DNA from: Mucor racemosus
Taxonomy: Eukaryota; Mucoromycota; Mucoromycetes; Mucorales; Mucoraceae
DNA length: 64,000 bases
Reading direction: 5' to 3'
Assembly: GCA_027405735.1 (NCBI GenBank)
Contig: JAPEHQ010000023.1
Location: 124,001 to 188,000 of the forward strand
Positions 46,236 to 58,721 of the stretch are shown here, piece after piece. Positions within the stretch are counted from its first letter, which is position 1, and the number at the start of each line of letters is the position of its first letter. The translations under genes and the position numbers were made by a program. The notes beneath the pieces are model-generated. The model saw nothing but the letters and a program-made list of their open reading frames with translations. It ran no database searches and was not told where the DNA came from.

Positions 46236-47374
46236 CTATCAAATTTAATAAAAGTTAATTTCATAACTCTTTATATAGAATATATATAAATATTTACCTT
46301 GAAATGAGAAATAGCTTTTTGATATTTGTTTTTTTTTTAACAATCAAATGTTATAAAGAAAAAGTAGGGTAATAATGAGAGATAAAAAAAAAGAGAGATA
46401 GAATTTATGCTTTTATGAGAGGATTGTGTTGTGGGTGCTCTGGGAAGTAATAGAAAAAAGAAAAATGATTGTGTAAGGATTTTGATGTAACAAAATTATT
46501 TTAATATAATAAAACGCAAGTTTGAAAGGATTCTTTATGGTAAAATCTACCAGTAAACAATCTTTTCATACGAGCTCATATGTATAAAAAAAAAAAAAAA
46601 AAAAAAGAAAAAAAATAAAATAAATACCAGTGAGTTTTTGAATAAAAATGCCTTTAGGGATTAGCTTATAAAAGTAAATTTATCCAACTGTTGTTATGTT
46701 GAGTGTATCCAAGCTTTTTTAATTTCGTTTGATATAAGTGATATATACCAATTTGAAGGAAGAAAGAAAGAAGGAAACGAAAAATGATATGTTCGTCAGC
46801 CTTCTTCTTCTATCACCTACTTTACCGAGGACTGCTTTACCACTCCAATTTTAACAATATCTGTACACATACTCGTGCTTTTACTATTAGGTAATAGCTA
46901 CATTACATGGTAGACAATGTAGTTTTCTAATATAAACAATTTTTATTCCTACAAGTCTTCAAACTACTTGAAAAAAAGACATCCTGAATGTGTTTCCATG
47001 GTTCAAAGTCGCGACACTTTTAGGGCTACGCCTTTTTAAACAATTTTTAATGACGTTAAATCTGCTTATATCCTTGCCCACATTTCACGTATACATTTCT
47101 GCACATATTCAAAACATATGAGGATTTTTTATTTGAAGAAATGTCGTGTATTCAAGCTTCAATCATGAGATTAAGAAAGGTGTATACATGATTTATACAT
47201 TTTTGCATTTTCATATACCGTTAAAAATATGACATTCTATAGTTAAATCTGGATTTTTTTCTTCAGAAATATCAAATCTTCAATTTCCACACCAAAAGAC
47301 ACATTAAATTTTAAGGTAGTTATGGTTCTGATATATTCAAGAATTAGAGAATTTCAGGTACTGTTTTTATTTTT
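46236..47374. other. Upstream region of the KH gene; no other gene
   Basis: Contains the KH promoter, an 18-20-bp poly-A run near 46,588-46,606 and AT-rich DNA that merges into RepA. Confidence 0.4.
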
Positions 47375-49150
47375 TGTGCTCTTCACCTTTTTGTAGTAGA
47401 TTACAAAATATTCGTTATATTGACCAGCACTTTTTTCACTTTTGTACCATAGATCTGGTGGAGCTCTATTGGACGCAATTTAATTCTTTTCAAAATATTA
47501 ATTTTTCGTGGAGATATCTTCAAAAATGTGTACAAAAAAAATATCCTCACTTCTAGCTTCAATTTTTCCCTTGTATACCCTCATCCCAAATTCTGAATTT
47601 GAATTTTTTTGGACAAAAACTTTGTTTTCTCTACGAAAAATGTATCTAAAAGGTTCAGTAATGGCTCGGTCGATAGATAATTTTGTTTCGCACTATTTCC
47701 ATTACTTGTATTTAAAACCTCTTTATAAAAAGTGATGTGTATCCTCAAAAAACCTCCCAAATTCCAATCGTATTTTGCGCAAAATTTAATGTAAAACATT
47801 TTTTTAAATTTTGTTTAGATGGATATAGAATCTAAAACTGTACATAAACCATTTAATACACTAGTTCACCTTACTTTGCAGTTCATGAAATATTAAATGA
47901 TTTTGTTTTTTGAACCATTTTTTGAACATTTTTGGATGATTTTTTCAAACCGATTTTGGAACTCAGTTACCATAGGATTTAAGCTGTAATGTTGTTTAAT
48001 ATACATAATAAATAACTAGAGAATAAAGTTAAAACTAGATATATTTATTGAGTATATTGTAGGTAACAAAGATAATGAATCCCTCTCGAAAGACATCAGG
48101 ATTCAGAGTATTTATATGTTTTGGAAGCGCGGATATAGAGTCTACAATACAGAATGTATAAAAGAATAATTTCATAATTTTGAGGAACTAGTTGATTACA
48201 GCATGATGATATAATAGATTGGCCAGAGCAAGTTTAGTAGGATACGACCAAGTTAATAAGTATATAGAATATTCATACTTGATTAACTTTAGACAGTGAA
48301 TATTTATACTGTACAAATGGAATAGCTGAATTCCATTTCCAGGAACGAGTTCATGATTGGCTCAACTTCAGGGTTTCAGGCTACATCATTTCATAATAGA
48401 CTAAATGTAACATAACTTGCAGTAAAATATGGGTGTAAAAAGCGATAAAGAATACTGTTAAAATCCTTCTTTATTAAAATATGGATAATGTGCAATAAAA
48501 TGGTTATTCTACGTCTCTGTTTATATTATTTGGTAGTTATTTACTATCTTGCAATTGTATTGCAATTGTCAACGATTCCATTAATTTTAAGTATAAATGT
48601 TCGGTTGTTTGGTTATTGATTTGATGGATCAAGAACGGTGTTTTAAATATAGTTTGTCAATCATGCTTTCAGAACAGCCCTTACTTGTTCTACTTGATAA
48701 GCATGTGCTTTTTGTATTTTCTATTTGGGATATCCCATATTACTTTAGTATTTCAGCATATCTTATTTGAGTATTATACCCTTGCTATCTTCATGAAATT
48801 GTCTATTTACTATATAGTTTTAGCTTTGATAGCATGGCTTCAATGAGATGACATTTAATTTAGGTATTTTATGATGGGAATCTAGCTTAGTTCACTTCAT
48901 AACTAAATGAAATAAAATTGCAATACATCATTATTACCTCATACTCATCATTCTATGCTAAGAATCATGTCTAAATAACCGTTTGATCAATACTACTAGT
49001 AATACATGTACCCAGTCTAGTCTATGTCCTAAACAAATGTAAACTATTATTGTGATTATCTCGACTAAAAACTAACATTCTTTGCTGAAACAAAAAATGC
49101 AGAGGACAGCTATCAGTTAGATCTATCTTGTGAATACGAAAAATTAATCT
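47375..49150 (+). repeat. RepA, copy 4 (split by a solo LTR)
   Basis: Left part about 47,375-47,992 and right part about 49,041-49,150. Without the LTR the two parts join into the order seen at 35,150-35,870. The paired motifs are at about 47,500 (ATTTTTCGTGGAGATATC) and 49,057 (GATTATCTCGACTAAAAA), about 515 bp apart once the insertion is subtracted. Confidence 0.8.
47993..49035 (+). mobile_element. Solo LTR (family L1, 1,043 bp)
   Basis: Ends are TGTTTA...TAAACA, a perfect 6-bp inverted terminus. It is flanked by the direct duplication AATGT (47,988-47,992 and 49,036-49,040) and inserted in RepA, whose uninterrupted copies give the empty site. No open frame inside. A diverged relative lies at 24,448. 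Confidence 0.88.
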
Positions 49151-49154
49151 CTAT

Positions 49155-49690
49155 GTTGTGTTCCACCAAGTACTATACTTTATTACCTTTTACAGTATCA
49201 ATAATATATCTTACAATCTATTAACTACGACATGCATTGAAGTACAAAGTCTTGATATTGGATATAAGAAACTTCTAGTGTACTAAGTTTATCCAGTAAC
49301 CAACAAAAACCCTTAGACCTCAATTATGGCACCATATTATTTCATCCCAGCGATTAATCAATCAAGTAGCTATCAAATCAACATCCAAGCACATTTAGCG
49401 CAGCATTGAAACAAGGCAACTCACAAGCCCTTCAGGAACGATTAAATTATGATTGATCCATTTCAACCCATAATAGATTACTATCAAACAGATCTTATGG
49501 CTTGAATAGTGCCTTGAATTACATCTCAGGTTCTCAATGTCAAATCAATATACAATAAAAGGCCACACTTTTATATCTAAATAAATGATATCTTGTTTTT
49601 ATTATACAGTTAAAGAACTGATTCATTACTCATTCTTTTTTAATTGTATTCTTTTTTATGTATGATTTATCAAACCTGAAAATATACTAC
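49155..49690 (+). repeat. Repeat F, copy 2
   Basis: Matches 25,850-26,385 closely. The coding-like part has a TGA and a small indel, so it is dead. It joins directly to repeat C at the right (ATATACTACA). Confidence 0.75.
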
Positions 49691-50320
49691 AATTTATAGT
49701 GATTTTCAGAACTTGGATACCATCAGACTTGAATGGATTTATATTTTTTTTAGTAATCTTCTAGTTTTGCGTATTATATTTCTATTAATTTAATATTTTA
49801 TGGGGCAAATCATGTAGAGCATTGACCATAAGGGACTGATGTCAAGTGTGGCAATGTCGCCCTTTTGTGAAATAGTTGTTTATTATTATATCTATTTTAT
49901 GTAACCTTGAATTAAGGGGTAATCTTTATATGCTTGAACCTTATTTATATTAATAGTGCAAATTCAATATAGATGAGTAGTTGACTAAATTGATATTTTT
50001 GTTTATTATTATTAGTGACTTGGACAGAATCCTATTTTGATATGTATGTCATTTGTGTAAATGATTGCGCCGTGGTGAAGGGTACTATCATCTACTATAC
50101 GACATGTATGGTTCAAAAAAGGTATTTCATATTTTTTAGTATGCGTATATTATTGTGTTCAATTGAAGCGTTTGTTTATTATTGTCGTTCACATTTCAAA
50201 TCACATTATCAAGCATTTTTAGTATGTAATCCCACTCCATCTATATCATTTAAAATTTTATCACTTTTCTAGAACATTTCGTGGGTTCGTAGCCAGTTCT
50301 AGCTTTTCATTGAGTAGATA
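49691..50320 (+). repeat. Repeat C, third plus-strand copy
   Basis: Contains TGATTTTCAGAACTTGG, GATACCATCAGAC, TGTCAAGTGTGGC and GACATGTATGGTTCAAA, in the order of 5,570-5,960. It runs straight into the WD-block, as at 2.3/3.6 kb. Confidence 0.75.
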
Positions 50321-52808
50321 TAGATATTATTTCCTTCGACTTGATCTGGTAATAATCAAGAATACGTACAATAATACAGCAGTAAATAATGCTATTTGAC
50401 CTTAGAATGCAGTTAAATGAAAGTATCAGTTTCTAATATAGACTGCTAACTATATTAAAAATATTAGTCCCTTATGTTAGCATGCGTATTCAGATAAAAG
50501 AAAAGAATACCAGCTTGATAGTCTGACATACCTTATCAAACGGTGAATATATCCTTGGAATATAAAAACAACACACGTAAAAAAGGATTTCCAAGGCTTT
50601 ACATTATTTAGCGCAATTAAAACCCTGCTAAAATGCACATTTCAGCCAATGTAAAAGCAGAATTACAGCGCATAAACCATAAACTATAAACTAAACAAAA
50701 TAAGCAATATCTGTATCATAGAAGCATGCATTTTTCTAACAGAAAAGCCGTCTGTCATATCATACATTCATTAAAAAATTGCAAAAGCGAGCCCGCAGAG
50801 CGACGATGTAATTGAGCATAGCAAGATTGAATGGCTAAGTCTTTTACATTATGGTATATCTAAGTTTTAAATAAAAAAGCGTTTCTTTTTTTTAGCTTTT
50901 CATATATTTAACCATGTACAGTCTGAAAATTCAGATTTTGTAGCGGACATTTTCGAGACTCATTGTATCCTTACCAACACTCATGATTTTGATGAAAAAA
51001 CAGAAAAATCAAATTTTGATACCAAAATCAACGTTTAAATATATTACATTTTGAGAGAAAATTGTAGCCATGACTAATACACATTTTATAAACGCTTGAA
51101 ATTAAATGTTAAGTAATGAAAATTTGTACTTTTGCCCCAAAAACGGATTTTTGGTTAAAGGATTTTCATGTGATATTTTTCAATAAAAATATTGTATATT
51201 TTTTATTGAGCAAATAAAGCGTTGAATTCTGTATATGTGTATATTTTTTGTTTTTATAATTGGTAGTATAATTAACTCTAGATTTGCAAAATCAGAAAAA
51301 AAAAATTAAAAAACGTTAAAATTGATGTTCTGGACAAAAATAATTTTCTAAATTAATATTCCGCTTATAAGCCTTGTAAGTCTTAAAAATAAGAGATTTC
51401 ATAATATTTGAGAACTTTTTCAAGGATTTACGATGCTGTACCCACTTGATTCAAGCTTATTGCTGTAAATCTTTATACATTTTAATATTGTGTGGTAGTT
51501 TATTTGATGATAATATAGTCTTACTTTATAATTATTGCGCTAGAGGTGATTTACATTAAGTTTTTTTAGTCTTACCCCTCCAACATCATAAACATAAACA
51601 TGGCCATCACTGGGACCTATTGCCACCTTTTTATCCTCTTTGTCCCAAGCTAATTTATTCAATGCTTTACCAGAATAAACTTACTTTTGACCTATACAAA
51701 TTGATTTATTAGTAAAATCAATTATTAATAATAACAAGCTAATAAGTGGTAATTATTATGTATCTTTGATAGTTGGTAGTGGTATACAAGACAACACCTT
51801 ATTTTCCTCTTCTTAGCTGTTTGCCACTAAATAGAAATAAATACTTTTTGGGAAATAAATAGACGACTAACATGAGTTCATCCATTCATTCAAACCAAGT
51901 CAATACTATACATACTTTTATAGATCACCAGTTTTTCTCCAGGTAAATATCAAGATATCGACTTTAGACCAAAAAAGCACTGATTATAACGTAGATAGAC
52001 GGTTATTTTGATTTTAAAAGTTGTTCAGAATTTATAATTTTTATTTATATTTATTTTGAATAATTGTAGTTTTTGAAAATTTAAACTAGTTATTTAAATT
52101 TATATTACATATAACAAGTAAGCAACCCGTTGGTTATGCATGAAGAAGCAACACTACGTTTATGCTTTTTTTACATTATTTGTTTTAATTCATTATATTT
52201 CAGATTATCCGTCATAATGGAACAAAATGATTACGTCCTGGATGCTTTTTTTGTTCGAAAAAGATATTATAATGCGCCCTAACATTAGAAGTTAATAATT
52301 TATTTTCAAATAAACAATAGGAAAAGCATGTACTTGTACCTGCTACTTGATTTCAGTTTATAAAAAAATATTAATCTTTTTGTTGTAGTTTTAAACGTAA
52401 ATAAAAGAGCTGAGGAAAGCGTAGAGAAGAAAAAATATTTCGTGTGTTACAAACAGGAATTTACAAAGACATAAATACTTTTATTGTTACCAAACAGGTT
52501 GTTGTCATTGTTTCCATTTGGCCCCCGAAAGAAGAACATGGACAGAAATCTTTCAAATCCCAAATTTCAAATTGATATATCTCGTCAATAAGGCAATAAT
52601 GCTGTTGAATCAGAGTAACTCACATCTTCTTTGAACCATTCAAATTAATCTTCGTTATTAATTATATTATGATTGATATACTTTAGTAAATTGACTAAAA
52701 AACCTCGATCTCATTGCTCTGCTCATCTGGGCTGCCTGTTCTGCACAAAAATTTTTATTCTGTCCATCTGTCCAGATCATTATGCCCATGGGAACCATAG
52801 TTCGACCG
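50321..52808 (+). repeat. WD-block repeat, copy 1
   Basis: Carries the same block order as 3,627-5,420, including the WD40 fragment (about 51,573-51,690). It continues past it to the end shared with copy 2 (ATTATGCCCATGGGAA). About 218 bp (51,997-52,214) are inserted relative to copy 0 between ACGTAGAT and AATGGAACAAAATG. The insert ends AGACGGTTAT / ATCCGTCAT, a weak inverted match that may mark a small MITE. Confidence 0.75.
51573..51690 (-). pseudogene. WD40 gene fragment, second copy
   Basis: Homologous to 4,885-5,000. The minus strand still reads LNKLAWDKEDKKVAIG then SDGHVYVYD, with several substitutions, and the GTAAGAC donor is kept. Upstream, TTTTTTTGG has become TTATTCTGG, leaving this copy further from a coding state. 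Confidence 0.6.
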
Positions 52809-52809
52809 T

Positions 52810-55094
52810 AGTGATCAAGAAATACGTCCAACAATACAGTAGTAAGTAGTAAATAATGATATTTGATCTTTGAATGCGGTTAAATGAAGATATCAGCCTC
52901 TAATATAGGATGCTACCTATATTAAATACATTAGTCCCTTATGCTAGCATGCGTATTTAGATACAAGAAAAGAATATCACCTTGATAGTCTGATATGCCA
53001 TATCAAACGGTGAATATACCCTTGGAATATGAAAATAAAACGAGAGAAACAACACACGTAGAAAAGGATTTTCAAGCCTTTACATTATTTAGCGCAATTA
53101 AACCCTGCTAAATTGCACATTTCAGCCAATGTAAATGCAATATTACTGCACATGAACCTTAAACTAAACAAAATAGACAATATCTATTATCATAGAAACA
53201 TAAAAATTTTTACTAAAAAAACTGACTGTCATATCATAGATTCATTAAAAAATTGCAAAAACGATCCCGTAGAGCGACGATGTAATTGGGCATAGCAAGA
53301 TCGAACGGCTAAGTCTCTTATACTATGGTATATCTAAGTTTTAAATAAAAAAGCGTTTCTTTTTTTTAGCTTTTCATATATTTAACCATGTACAGTCTGA
53401 AAATTCAGATTTTGTAGCGGACATTTTCGAGACTCATTGTATCCTTACCAACACTCATGATTTTGATGAAAAAACAGAAAAATCAAATTTTGATACAAAA
53501 ATCAACGTTTGAATATACTACATTGTGAGAGAAAATTGTAGCCATGACTAATACACATTTTATAAACGCTTGAAATTAAATGTTAAGTAATGAAAATTTG
53601 TACTTTTGCCCCAAAAACGGATTTTTGGTTAAAGGATTTTCATGTGATATTTTTCAATAAAAATATTGTATATTTTTTATTGAGCAAATAAAGCGTTAAA
53701 TTCTGTATATGTGTATATTTTTTGTTTTTATAATTGGTAGTATAATTAACTCTAGATTTGCAAAATCAGAAAAAAAAAATTAAAAAACGTTAAAATTGAT
53801 GATCTGAACAAAAATAATTTTCTAAATTAATATTCCGCTTATAAGCTTTGTAAGTCTTAAAAATAAAAGATTTCATAATACTTGAGAACTTTTTCAAGGA
53901 TTTACGATGCTGTACCCACTTGATTCAAGCTTATTACTGTAAATTTTTATACATACGTTTATAACCTGTTGTATTTGGATATATAAATGTACCTTAAATC
54001 GTAGTTTAAATATGACAATAAACTATGCCTTAACATATTTAGCATATGTGTCATATAAACACTGTAAATGATTACCCTGATAATCACATAAGCTAAGTTC
54101 TGATAATTTAGACTTACAATAAAAAATAGAAAGTAAAGAAGATTAATAATTAGTGTTGCCAAGAGCAACTAAAGACTTTAGACTGATCATCTATATCTAC
54201 ATATAATTACATTAGCATAAGTGAGGATTGACACTAAATTTTAGTATGAGAACACTGTTCTAGACAGGTGTGTAAGCAATCCTTAAATCAAATATAAATA
54301 GCAGTAGACATTCACACTTCATTTGGATTTCCCCATCTCGTTTTTATATTTAATAAAGATTGACCAATTCTCACGTACTTATCTTTCTTTATTACATACA
54401 TTTACAACATAACCACCACCAATTTCTCTGCAGGTAGATATCGACTTTAGACCAAAAAAGTATTGATTAAAACGTAGATGATAGAACAAAATGATTAAGT
54501 CTTGGATGCTTTTTTTTGTTCGAGGAAAATATCATAACGTGCCCTACTAAAATTAACAGTTAATAATTCATTTTCAAATAAACAATAGGAAAAGCATGTA
54601 CTTGTACCTGATACTTGATTTCAGTTTATAAAAAACATTAGTCTTTTTTGTTGTAATTTTAAACATAAATATAAGAGCTGAGGAAGAGTGGGGAAGAAAA
54701 CAGAAAAATAATCCTAAATCAGTCGTTTTTGTGTGTTACAAACAGGAATTTACAAAGGCATAAATACTTTTAACGTTGTTGCCAAACAGGTTGCTGTCGC
54801 TGTTCCCATTATTTTGTCTTCGAGAGAAGAACATGGGTAGAACTCTTTCAAACCCCAAATTTCAAATTGATGTATCTCGTCAATAAGGCAATTCTGTTGA
54901 ATCAGAGTAACTCACATCTTCTTTAAACCATTCAAATTAATCTTCGTTATTAATTATATTGTGATTGATATACTTTAGTAAATTGACTAAAAAACCTCGA
55001 TCTCATTTCTCTGCTCGTCTGGGCTGCCTGTTCTGCACAAAATGTTTTATTCTGTCCATCTGTCCAGATCATTATGCCCATGGGAAACATAGTT
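52810..55094 (+). repeat. WD-block repeat, copy 2 = left arm of the palindrome
   Basis: Tandem to copy 1. It lacks the WD40 segment (present in copies 0 and 1 after TTTATACAT) and instead holds a solo LTR. From about 53,540 to 55,094 it is the nearly exact reverse complement of 55,445-57,900 (minus the 900-bp insertion). Visible differences are few, for example AAACGTTAAAATT here against AAATGTCAAAATT in the other arm. Confidence 0.85.
53967..54409 (+). mobile_element. Solo LTR (family L2, 443 bp), left arm
   Basis: Termini TGTTGTA...TACAACA with direct duplication TAACC (53,962-53,966 and 54,410-54,414). TATAAATA occurs inside and AATAAAGAT near the end. A 69-codon open frame on its minus strand is accidental AT-rich sequence. 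The LTR is repeated exactly, with its duplication, at 56,130-56,572. Confidence 0.88.
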
Positions 55095-55444
55095 CGGACC
55101 TAGTGTTTGCCAGCCAAATTTACTAGTATTAGCTGGGCTCGACAGCACTACGACCAAACTGATCTATCAGGATTAGGAATTACCAATTTAGAGCATCTGT
55201 CAAACCATGATGTTCAACATGCGAATCAAGCAAAGTTACATTTCATGGTTCCAATATTACCACTGAAACATAACATATTATATCCATACACATTAATAAT
55301 AATTTCTAGTGCCACATTTAATGGACAGGGGTCCATTAGATCTTATCGCACAATCCCAATAACTATATAAGCCCATATTTAATTCATTCTAATAAGCAGT
55401 ACTTTTTACGTTGATTTTAATTGACAAAGTCTCGATAAATTACA
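55095..55444 (-). repeat. Palindrome spacer with a truncated L3 LTR fragment
   Basis: 350 bp between the arms. The reverse complement of about 55,200-55,444 aligns with 1,612-1,850 of the solo LTR L3 (GAGACTTTGT.AATTAAAATC, GATAAGATCTAATGGAC, GGATATAATATGTTATG). The remainder (about 55,095-55,200) is unlike anything else seen here. Confidence 0.65.
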
Positions 55445-56129
55445 AACTATGCTTCCCATGGGCATAATGATCTGGACAGATGGACAGAATAAAACATTTT
55501 GTGCAGAACAGGCAGCCCAGACGAGCAGAGAAATGAGATCGAGGTTTTTTAGTCAATTTACTAAAGTATATCAATCACAATATAATTAATAACGAAGATT
55601 AATTTGAATGGTTTAAAGAAGATGTGAGTTACTCTGATTCAACAGAATTGCCTTATTGACGAGATACATCAATTTGAAATTTGGGGTTTGAAAGAGTTCT
55701 ACCCATGTTCTTCTCTCGAAGACAAAATAATGGGAACAGCGACAGCAACCTGTTTGGCAACAACGTTAAAAGTATTTATGCCTTTGTAAATTCCTGTTTG
55801 TAACACACAAAAACGACTGATTTAGGATTATTTTTCTGTTTTCTTCCCCACTCTTCCTCAGCTCTTATATTTATGTTTAAAATTACAACAAAAAAGACTA
55901 ATGTTTTTTATAAACTGAAATCAAGTATCAGGTACAAGTACATGCTTTTCCTATTGTTTATTTGAAAATGAATTATTAACTGTTAATTTTAGTAGGGCAC
56001 GTTATGATATTTTCCTCGAACAAAAAAAAGCATCCAAGACTTAATCATTTTGTTCTATCATCTACGTTTTAATCAATACTTTTTTGGTCTAAAGTCGATA
56101 TCTACCTGCAGAGAAATTGGTGGTGGTTA

Positions 56130-56572
56130 TGTTGTAAATGTATGTAATAAAGAAAGATAAGTACGTGAGAATTGGTCAATCTTTATTAAATATAAAAACG
56201 AGATGGGGAAATCCAAATGAAGTGTGAATGTCTACTGCTATTTATATTTGATTTAAGGATTGCTTACACACCTGTCTAGAACAGTGTTCTCATACTAAAA
56301 TTTAGTGTCAATCCTCACTTATGCTAATGTAATTATATGTAGATATAGATGATCAGTCTAAAGTCTTTAGTTGCTCTTGGCAACACTAATTATTAATCTT
56401 CTTTACTTTCTATTTTTTATTGTAAGTCTAAATTATCAGAACTTAGCTTATGTGATTATCAGGGTAATCATTTACAGTGTTTATATGACACATATGCTAA
56501 ATATGTTAAGGCATAGTTTATTGTCATATTTAAACTACGATTTAAGGTACATTTATATATCCAAATACAACA
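56130..56572 (-). mobile_element. Solo LTR (family L2), right arm
   Basis: Mirror copy of 53,967-54,409, flanked by GGTTA (56,125-56,129 and 56,573-56,577), the reverse complement of TAACC. Because LTR and duplication are both mirrored, the LTR was present before the inverted duplication. Confidence 0.88.
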
Positions 56573-56825
56573 GGTTATAAACGTATGTATAAAAATTTAC
56601 AGTAATAAGCTTGAATCAAGTGGGTACAGCATCGTAAATCCTTGAAAAAGTTCTCAAGTATTATGAAATCTTTTATTTTTAAGACTTACAAAGCTTATAA
56701 GCGGAATATTAATTTAGAAAATTATTTTTGTTCAGATCATCAATTTTGACATTTTTTAATTTTTTTTTTCTGATTTTGCAAATCTAGAGTTAATTATACT
56801 ACCAATTATAAAAACAAAAAATATA

Positions 56826-57725
56826 ACGTGCCAACAGCTTTAAACCTGCACAAATTTTAACTTTATTTAAGAGCTATCAACTCACCCAAAACTAACGATA
56901 CAATAAAAAAAATCCATAACAATCATTATTTAAACCTTTGTAAACAATTGTTATGGCTCGTATACTTAATTTTACTATAAAATCATTCTGTTGATAGCCC
57001 TTGAAAATAGACGGTATTTCAAAATTTAAGCTGTGTGCTCTTAGGTGAGGGTAACTTTTGAAACAAGGATACTCTGTGACACATAACCTCCTTACCTTAA
57101 ACCCAGCTTACGTAAGCAATGCGTGAAATCACCATTTTCGCTATCAACTTTCCGAAAAATAAAGATATAATAAATCAGAGCCATAACAATCATTATTTAA
57201 ACCTTTGTGAACAATTGTTATGACTTTAATAGTTATTTTTATTATAAAATCATTTTACTGATACCCAAAGTATCATTGCGAATGCAATTGGATCAAAATG
57301 TACTGTGGTGCTGCCAAGAGGAAAGCTCGTTTGCGATGTGACTATACATTCAAGTCTCTGGAGAAAAACATCCATTCTTTTCTGGATACCTCTGGTAACC
57401 TGACTCAAATCAGACATTATTTCAGAAGGTCGATGGACTACATCGAAGCGTATAGCAAATGTAGAGAAGTTGTCCAAGAAGTTAAGAAATTTGTTGAAAA
57501 AAATATTTATCTCATAGAAAATTTAGAATTCCTAACGATTTGTTATAAAAATAAAATGTTTGTTTAAACTTATTATACTTCTCAATCTCTCAAATAACAA
57601 ATGAGCTACATTACCTGCCATGAGATGCCTCCAAAAAAAAATACATATTCAAATAGCGGAGTTCCAAAATAAATAAAAATTGAAACAAAATCAAAGTTTA
57701 CACAGATTTAAAGCTGGTGGCACGT
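56826..57725. mobile_element. 900-bp TA-targeting TIR element, non-autonomous
   Basis: TIRs ACGTGCCAACAGCTTTAAAC and, inverted, ACGTGCCACCAGCTTTAAAT. TA on both sides (56,824-56,825 and 57,726-57,727). The other arm (about 53,715-53,735) reads straight through ATATAC with a single TA, proving the empty site. Two internal direct repeats of about 90 bp (about 56,912-57,000 and 57,178-57,266), each with a CAATCATTATTTAAACCTTTG segment. An 89-codon open frame (57,298-57,567) shows no known domain and is too short for a transposase. Confidence 0.88.
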
Positions 57726-58721
57726 TACACATATACAGAATTTAACGCTTTATTTGCTCAATAAAAAATATACAATATTTTTATTGAAAAATATCACATG
57801 AAAATCCTTTAACCAAAAATCCGTTTTTGGGGCAAAAGTACAAATTTTCATTACTTAACATTTAATTTCAAGCGTTTATAAAATGTGTATTAGTCATGGC
57901 TACAATTTTCTCTCAAAATGTAATATATTTAAACGTTGATTTTGGTATCAAAATTTGATTTTTCTGTTTTTTCATCAAAATCATGAGTGTTGGTAAGGAT
58001 ACAATGAGTCTCGAAAATGTCCGCTACAAAATCTGAATTTTCAGACTGTACATGGTTAAATATATGAAAAGCTAAAAAAAAGAAACGCTTTTTTATTTAA
58101 AACTTAGATATACCATAATGTAAAAGACTTAGCCATTCAATCTTGCTATGCTCAATTACATCATCGTCGCTCTGCGGGCTCGCTTTTGCAATTTTTTAAT
58201 GAATGTATGATATGACAGACGGCTTTTCTGTTAGAAAAATACATGTTTCTATGATAACAGATATTGCTTATTTTGTTTAGTTTATAGTTTATGGTTCATG
58301 CGCTGTAATTCTGCTTTTACATTGGCTGAAATGTGCATTTTAGCAGGATTTTAATTGCGCTAAATAATTTAAAGCCTTGGAAATCCTTTTTTACGTGCGT
58401 TGTTTTCATATTCCAAGGATATATTCACCGTTTGATAAGGTATGTCAGACTATCAAGCTGGTATTCTTTTCTTTTATCTGAATACGCATGCTAACATAAG
58501 GGACTAATATCTTTATTAATATAATTAGCAATCTATATTAGAGATTGATATTTTCATTTAACTGCATTCTAAGGTCAAATAGCATTATTTACTGCTGTAT
58601 TATTGTACGTATTCTTGATTACCAGATCAAATCAAAGGAAATAATATCTATATCTACTCAATGAAAAGCTAGAACTGGCTACGAACCCACGAAATGTTCC
58701 AGAAAAGTGATAAAATTTCAA

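Larger units (their letters stand above)
55445..58721 (-). repeat. WD-block repeat, copy 3 = right arm of the palindrome
   Basis: Inverted copy. Its inner part (55,445 to about 57,750, without 56,826-57,725) matches copy 2, including the solo LTR. Its outer part (about 57,925-58,721) follows copy 1 (50,240-51,100) instead, for example AACGTTTAAATATATTACAT rather than copy 2's AACGTTTGAATATACTACAT. So the right arm is a mosaic of the two plus-strand copies. Confidence 0.82.

Noticed and set aside
53959..54168. 69-codon frame identical at 56,371-56,580
   Set aside because: Its identity in the two places only reflects the palindrome. It lies within an LTR and is AT-rich, so it is not evidence of a gene.
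57298..57567. 89-codon frame inside the 900-bp TA element
   Set aside because: No recognised domain or DDE motif and no second copy to test selection; described within the element but not called as a gene.
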